From assembly GCF_019977335.1 (NCBI RefSeq), contig NZ_AP024653.1, positions 930,001-994,000 of the forward strand: a stretch of DNA of 64,000 nucleotides, given 5' to 3'. A model generated the notes under the pieces. It was not told the origin of the DNA and did not search any database. It worked only from the letters and a program-made list of their open reading frames with translations. Shown in pieces: positions 60,422 through 64,000 of this stretch. The position numbers were made by a program, and so were the translations under genes. Within the stretch, counting starts at the first letter, position 1, and each line of letters starts with the position of its first letter. This stretch comes from Arthrobacter sp. NicSoilB4 (GTDB lineage Bacteria; Actinomycetota; Actinomycetes; Actinomycetales; Micrococcaceae).

Positions 60422-61852
60422 CTAGTCAGGAGATGAACCGGGGTCAGCGGCGACGGCTGAGTGGACGTGCTGAAGCGGGCCGCGGATTGGTTCCGCGCCG
60501 GCCGTGGGAATCACCAGGTACTGGCTGGGAAGCCAGGCAGCTGCACTTCCGGGACCACCGGACGAGAGCGTCGTTCCGGAACCGGAGCCGGGGGCGGCGG
60601 GCAGCGCATTGGGAGCGGGCAGACCTGTCCCCTGGGGCCACGGGCCCGGGCGGTCGTTGCCAGGTGCCGGGGGCGCGGTGCTTCCGGAGGCAGAGCCTTC
60701 CGGAGGCGCGCTGGAGTGCTGGCCGTCCCCGCTGAGGCGGGTGTCGTCCTTCAGCGCCGGGAGGTACAGGGCACTTCCATAGGCCCCGTAGCTGGGCGTC
60801 GATGTTGCCTCCTGCAGGGCGGGCACGGCTTCGTAGCTGACCAGGCAGTCGGCAGGGGCTTCGGATCCCGGGGGCACGACGGCGGTGTCAGGGGGAGCGG
60901 GATCGGGAGGAGCAGGGAGCACAACGTCCAGGGGCTCCGACTCCAGACCCGTGGGACCACCCGACGGTGCCGGGACCGTAACGGGTTCTGCCGGCACGGG
61001 GTCCGTCACTGCCGGGATCGTGGGATCCGGCACCGGGGCATCAGCCGGGGGCGTTGGATCCGTGGCCGGCAGTGTGGGATCCGGGGCCGGTGCGGTCGCC
61101 GGAGGAGTTGGATCGGGAGTCGCGACTGGATCCGGTGCGGGAGCCGGGTACGTCACCTCCGGGTCCGGGGCCGGCGACGGGGTCGGACCGGAACCGATCG
61201 GGGTTGGAGTCGGTGTCGGCGCCGGGTCCGGCGCGGGCTCCTCCGCGGGCGGGGTAGTCGGCACCGCAGTGGGCTCGGGAGAGGGCGCCGGGGCGGGGGC
61301 CGGTGCGGGGTCGGGGGCAGGTGCAGGGTCCGGAACCGGGGCCGGTGCCGGTGCAGGGGCCGCCGGGGGCGGTGCGGGGGCCGGTGCAGGGTCCGGAGCC
61401 GGAGCCGGCGCCGGTGCAGCGGCCGGGGGCGGTGCGGGGGCCGGTGCAGGGTCCGGAGCGGGGGCCGGTGCAGGGGCAGGTGCGGGGTCCGGCGCGGGCG
61501 CGGGGGCAGGGGGCTCGGACGGCACCGGAGGCTCCGGGGCGGACGGGGGCGGCGCAGGGTCCCCGGGGGGCACAGGAACGGCGGCCCAGGGCGTTCCCCT
61601 GGGCACGGGCATGGCTTCGGCCGCTGCCGCCGAAACCGCCGGCACCGGAACCGCTTCTTCCGAAGGAAACAGCGCGGTGAGCCTCATGATCGCGGTCGAG
61701 CCGCCTGACGTCGGTGGGGGAGAAGCTGGGTTGTCAGCCACGGCTGCGGTCGTTGAGATCGCCAGCCAGGCGATTCCGGCGACGCCGCCCAGAAACACCC
61801 TCCGGAGTGCGCGGCGCGCGCGCAAGGGGACTGATGCTGGGTCCACGCGCAC
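60422..61852 (-). CDS. Secreted proline-rich repeat protein
   Basis: 476 residues. Signal peptide at about 10-40 (RRVFLGGVAGIAWLAISTTA, cleavage near AVA). Residues 95-300 are Pro/Ala/Asp repeats (PAPAPDPAPAPAP), then looser Pro/Thr repeats, and a less biased C-terminus (YEAVPALQEATSTPSYGAYG). The repeats would form a stiff extended rod, as in wall-spanning proteins. No catalytic domain is seen. The GTG at 61852 is the best start; the aatggggtg context gives another GTG two codons in. Confidence 0.75.
   Translation of the reverse strand: MRVDPASVPLRARRALRRVFLGGVAGIAWLAISTTAAVADNPASPPPTSGGSTAIMRLTALFPSEEAVPVPAVSAAAAEAMPVPRGTPWAAVPVPPGDPAPPPSAPEPPVPSEPPAPAPAPDPAPAPAPAPAPDPAPAPAPPPAAAPAPAPAPDPAPAPAPPPAAPAPAPAPVPDPAPAPDPAPAPAPAPSPEPTAVPTTPPAEEPAPDPAPTPTPTPIGSGPTPSPAPDPEVTYPAPAPDPVATPDPTPPATAPAPDPTLPATDPTPPADAPVPDPTIPAVTDPVPAEPVTVPAPSGGPTGLESEPLDVVLPAPPDPAPPDTAVVPPGSEAPADCLVSYEAVPALQEATSTPSYGAYGSALYLPALKDDTRLSGDGQHSSAPPEGSASGSTAPPAPGNDRPGPWPQGTGLPAPNALPAAPGSGSGTTLSSGGPGSAAAWLPSQYLVIPTAGAEPIRGPLQHVHSAVAADPGSSPD
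61280..61530 (-). repeat. Internal tandem repeats of the Pro-rich gene
   Basis: Imperfect repeats of cggtgcaggggccggtgcgg type that encode PAPAPDPAPAPAP. Some blocks, such as ggccgggggcggtgcggggg, occur twice. Such arrays slip in replication, so repeat number may vary between strains. The opposite strand reads as a Gly/Ala frame only because of the repeat. Confidence 0.8.
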
Positions 61853-61959
61853 ACCCCATTTCCCCGATTGCTCGACGGTTGCCTATAGGGTAAGTCCGCG
61901 CGCTGGGGCGAGTCCAGAGTCAAAGGTAACTTGACGTTTCAGGCGTCCCAAAAACACCG

Positions 61960-63030
61960 TCAGCGGGCGTCGTTCGGGTAGCTCACTCCCAGTTGGGCGC
62001 GCACCCCGTCGAACAGCCGCATGGTGTTGAGGGAGTCCTCGAGCGGCATGACGGGGCTTTCGGTGAGTCCATGCTGGATGCAGCGGGTCACTTCGCGCAG
62101 TTCATAGGTGTAGCCGCGCCCGACGACGTCGAAAGACTCGCTGCGGGGCCCGTCGAAGCCGACCTGCACGCGGAGCTCCTTGGGGTTGTTAATCGAGCCG
62201 ATGGACTGCAGGAAGCCGTGGCTGCCGGCCACGGTGGCGGTCCGGGGGCCGTGCGCCAGCAGGGAGGACGTCAACTGGGCCTGGGCGCCGTGGTGGTAGC
62301 CGAGGGTCAGCGCGTTCTGGGCGTCGACGCCGTCGTCGTTCAGCCAGCCGGTGGCACTGACGGTCTGCGGAAAGCCCAGGGTGCCCAGGGCCCAAAGCAG
62401 CGGGTAGACGGTCAGGTCCAGCAGCGCGCCGCCGCCATCCTTCGGTGCCCAGAGGCGCGAGGCGGGCGAGTACGGTGCGGGGAAGCCCAGGTCCGCCCCT
62501 ACCCACTTGACCTCCCCGATTTCGCCGGAGGCGGCGATCTCGAAGGCCCTTTGCATGCCCGGCAGGAAGCGGCTCCACATGGCTTCCATCAGGAAGAGGC
62601 CCTTGGCACGCGCCAGCGACACCAGTTCGGAGGCTTCCCGGGCGTTCACGGTGAGTGCCTTTTCGCAGAGGACATGCTTGCCCGCGGTGAGGGCCGCCAT
62701 CGCGATTTCGTGGTGATGGGCGTGCGGTGTTGCCACGTATACGACGTCGACTGCGTCGTTGGCGAGCAGCCGGTCATACCCGGTCTGCCCGTTCTGGTCC
62801 CCGAAGGCCCGGGCGAAGCCGAAATCGGCGGCGAAGGCATCCGCCGCCGCCTGCGTGCGTGAACTGACCGCATAGAGCTCGGCGTCGGCCAGGAGTTCCA
62901 GATCGCGGGTCACGGACGCCGCAATGCCTCCCGTGGCGATGACCCCCCAGCGCAGCCTGGCGCCGGTAGCAGTGCGCGGATCGGGGTCCGCTTGGCTGGA
63001 CAACCAGGGCTTGGCGATGAGGGCGGTCAT
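61960..63030 (-). CDS. Gfo/Idh/MocA family oxidoreductase
   Basis: 356 residues. N-terminal Rossmann part with GVIATGGIAASVTRDL, ATPHAHHHEIAMAALTAGKHV and the CEKAL block (Lys of the EKP-type motif). The C-terminal domain has GGGALLDLTVYPL, where GGGxLxDxGxH is usual. The family reduces or oxidises sugars, inositols or trans-dihydrodiols with NAD(P). The sequence is closest in style to dihydrodiol-dehydrogenase-like members. It is transcribed alone or with the Pro-rich gene 107 bp downstream. Confidence 0.88.
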   Translation of the reverse strand: MTALIAKPWLSSQADPDPRTATGARLRWGVIATGGIAASVTRDLELLADAELYAVSSRTQAAADAFAADFGFARAFGDQNGQTGYDRLLANDAVDVVYVATPHAHHHEIAMAALTAGKHVLCEKALTVNAREASELVSLARAKGLFLMEAMWSRFLPGMQRAFEIAASGEIGEVKWVGADLGFPAPYSPASRLWAPKDGGGALLDLTVYPLLWALGTLGFPQTVSATGWLNDDGVDAQNALTLGYHHGAQAQLTSSLLAHGPRTATVAGSHGFLQSIGSINNPKELRVQVGFDGPRSESFDVVGRGYTYELREVTRCIQHGLTESPVMPLEDSLNTMRLFDGVRAQLGVSYPNDAR

Positions 63031-63103
63031 GGAGTCATCTTCTCACCCGGGGAGAGTGGCCCCCCGTGACCGCGCCGAAGCTGCGGGAGCGCCGGCGCGG
63101 TTG

Positions 63104-63150
63104 CCGCGGAAGCTGGGGGCGGGTTGAGGGGGAGCCCCCGGCTTCCGCGG
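63104..63150 (-). terminator. Terminator after the ABC exporter genes
   Basis: ccgcggaagctggggg (63104-63119) pairs with cccccggcttccgcgg (63135-63150) with one mismatch, 18 bases after the ATPase stop on the minus strand. Confidence 0.65.
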
Positions 63151-63167
63151 CGTCTGTGGGCCGGGCG

Positions 63168-63875
63168 TCAGGCGGGGGATCCTGCCGTGACCCGGCTGCG
63201 CGCGGGCTCCTCCGTCAGCCGGCCCTGCTGGAGCCGGAACCGCCGGTCGGTCTTGTTGGCCAGCGAACGGTCGTGGGTGACCACAAGGATGGTGGTGTTG
63301 TGGTCCCGGCTCAGCGAACTGAGGAGCTCGATGATGTGCTCTCCGGTCTGTTCATCCAGGTTGCCCGTCGGCTCGTCCGCGAGGATCAGCTTCGGGGAGT
63401 TTGCCAGTGCGCGGGCGATGGCCACCCGTTGCTGCTCGCCGCCGGAGAGCCGGTTGATGCGCCGCCCATGCTTGTCCGGATCGAGCTGTACCTGCTGCAG
63501 CAGCCCCCGTGCACGCTCCTGGCGGGCCGCCTTCCGGATCCCGGCGAACTCCATGGGCAGCATCACGTTGTCCACCGCCGACAGGTTGGGGATCAGGTTG
63601 AACTGCTGGAACACGAAGCCGATGTCCCGCCGGCGGTATTCGGTGAGTCTGCTGTCCGGCATGCTGGCCAGGCTCACGCCATTGACGAGGACGTCGCCGC
63701 TGGTCGGCTTGTCGAGGGCGCCAAGGAGGGACAAGAGGGTGCTTTTGCCGCTGCCGCTCTTGCCGACGATCGAGGCGAGGGTGCCCTGCTCGAGCTCGAA
63801 GCTGACATCGTTGACGGGCTTGATGGTGCGGTCGCCGGACTTGAACGTGCGGACCAGGTTCTTGACTTCGATCAT
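63168..63875 (-). CDS. MacB/LolD-type ABC transporter ATPase
   Basis: 235 residues. Walker A GKSGSGKST at about 38-46, Q-loop FVFQQFNL, signature LSGGEQQRV, Walker B LILADEPTGNLD. The segment ..PTGNLDEQTGEHI is typical of the MacB/LolD/FtsE group that powers mechanotransmission through FtsX-like permeases. It lies 2 bp after the permease stop, so the pair forms an exporter or a peptide-sensing unit. Confidence 0.93.
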   Translation of the reverse strand: MIEVKNLVRTFKSGDRTIKPVNDVSFELEQGTLASIVGKSGSGKSTLLSLLGALDKPTSGDVLVNGVSLASMPDSRLTEYRRRDIGFVFQQFNLIPNLSAVDNVMLPMEFAGIRKAARQERARGLLQQVQLDPDKHGRRINRLSGGEQQRVAIARALANSPKLILADEPTGNLDEQTGEHIIELLSSLSRDHNTTILVVTHDRSLANKTDRRFRLQQGRLTEEPARSRVTAGSPA

Positions 63876-63877
63876 GG

Positions 63878-64000
63878 CTACTCTCCTCGGAGGACTTCGA
63901 TGGGACGGATGCGGGCGGTGAGGAGGGCCGGAACCAGGGCCCCGACGATGGCGACGCCGAACACCGCGGCGATCCCGGCGGCAATCACGCCGGGGGAGGC
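63878..64000 (-). CDS. FtsX/MacB-type permease, C-terminal end only
   Basis: The last 40 codons of a gene that continues beyond the right edge. The visible part is one hydrophobic helix (VIAAGIAAVFGVAIVGALVP) followed by ALLTARIRPIEVLRGE, the usual end of FtsX-domain permeases. Partner of the ATPase gene that follows. Confidence 0.8.
   Translation of the reverse strand, partial: ASPGVIAAGIAAVFGVAIVGALVPALLTARIRPIEVLRGE

Noticed and set aside
60885..61934. A 349-codon Gly/Ala plus-strand frame opposite the Pro-rich gene
   Set aside because: It is the mirror of the Pro/Ala repeat. The minus strand has the signal peptide and a sensible start.

Overview
The window is high-GC actinobacterial DNA. 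The 16S/23S sequences, the monomeric isocitrate dehydrogenase, the GlcA-lipid type glycosyltransferase and the many GTG starts point to Micrococcaceae, most likely Arthrobacter or Pseudarthrobacter. The genus call rests on recall of typical sequences, not on a search.

Layout. 1-516 is the end of a hypothetical gene. 517-6690 is a complete rRNA operon (16S-23S-5S, no tRNA in the spacer) with a candidate promoter, an RNase III-type stem bracketing the 23S and a strong terminator. 6811-7659 is a short-chain dehydrogenase. 7759-14220 (minus) holds three tandem paralogous PAS-GGDEF-EAL cyclic-di-GMP proteins; the last has a 14-codon leader ORF overlapping its start. Upstream on the same strand lie coupled ugd and a GT4 glycosyltransferase (14398-17039), probably making a glucuronate-based mannolipid. 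17040-20800 has a palindromic repeat pair, a hypothetical membrane protein, a CapK/PaaK-like ligase and an EVE-like/HNH nuclease flanked by palindromes.

20813-30029 (minus) is a compact catabolic operon: XRE-cupin regulator, MHS-type MFS transporter, FAD oxidoreductase, class III CoA-transferase, crotonase, DapA-family lyase, degenerate SDR, aldehyde dehydrogenase and 7Fe ferredoxin. Many of its genes overlap by 1-4 bp. The regulator promoter carries two near-identical operator-like sites. I cannot name the substrate.

30637-38176 is mostly housekeeping: DUF4383 protein, acyltransferase, DUF6350 protein, purN and purH, with an inverted MFS gene sitting between purN and purH. 38214-53832 is a large peptide and muropeptide cluster: dipeptide epimerase, two cytoplasmic beta-lactamase-fold hydrolases, LD-carboxypeptidase and a dipeptide ABC transporter run towards 38 kb. 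An M20 peptidase, another serine hydrolase and an RpiR/SIS regulator run the other way, followed by a cytoplasmic NagZ-like GH3 enzyme. Together these look like import and stripping of cell-wall peptides.

53873-54370 is a 133-bp tandem palindromic repeat array. Then come a secreted trypsin-like protease, monomeric icd, a Ser/Thr kinase with a coupled lipoprotein, tandem hairpins, a secreted Pro-rich repeat protein, a Gfo/Idh/MocA oxidoreductase and the start of a MacB-type ABC exporter that runs off the right edge.
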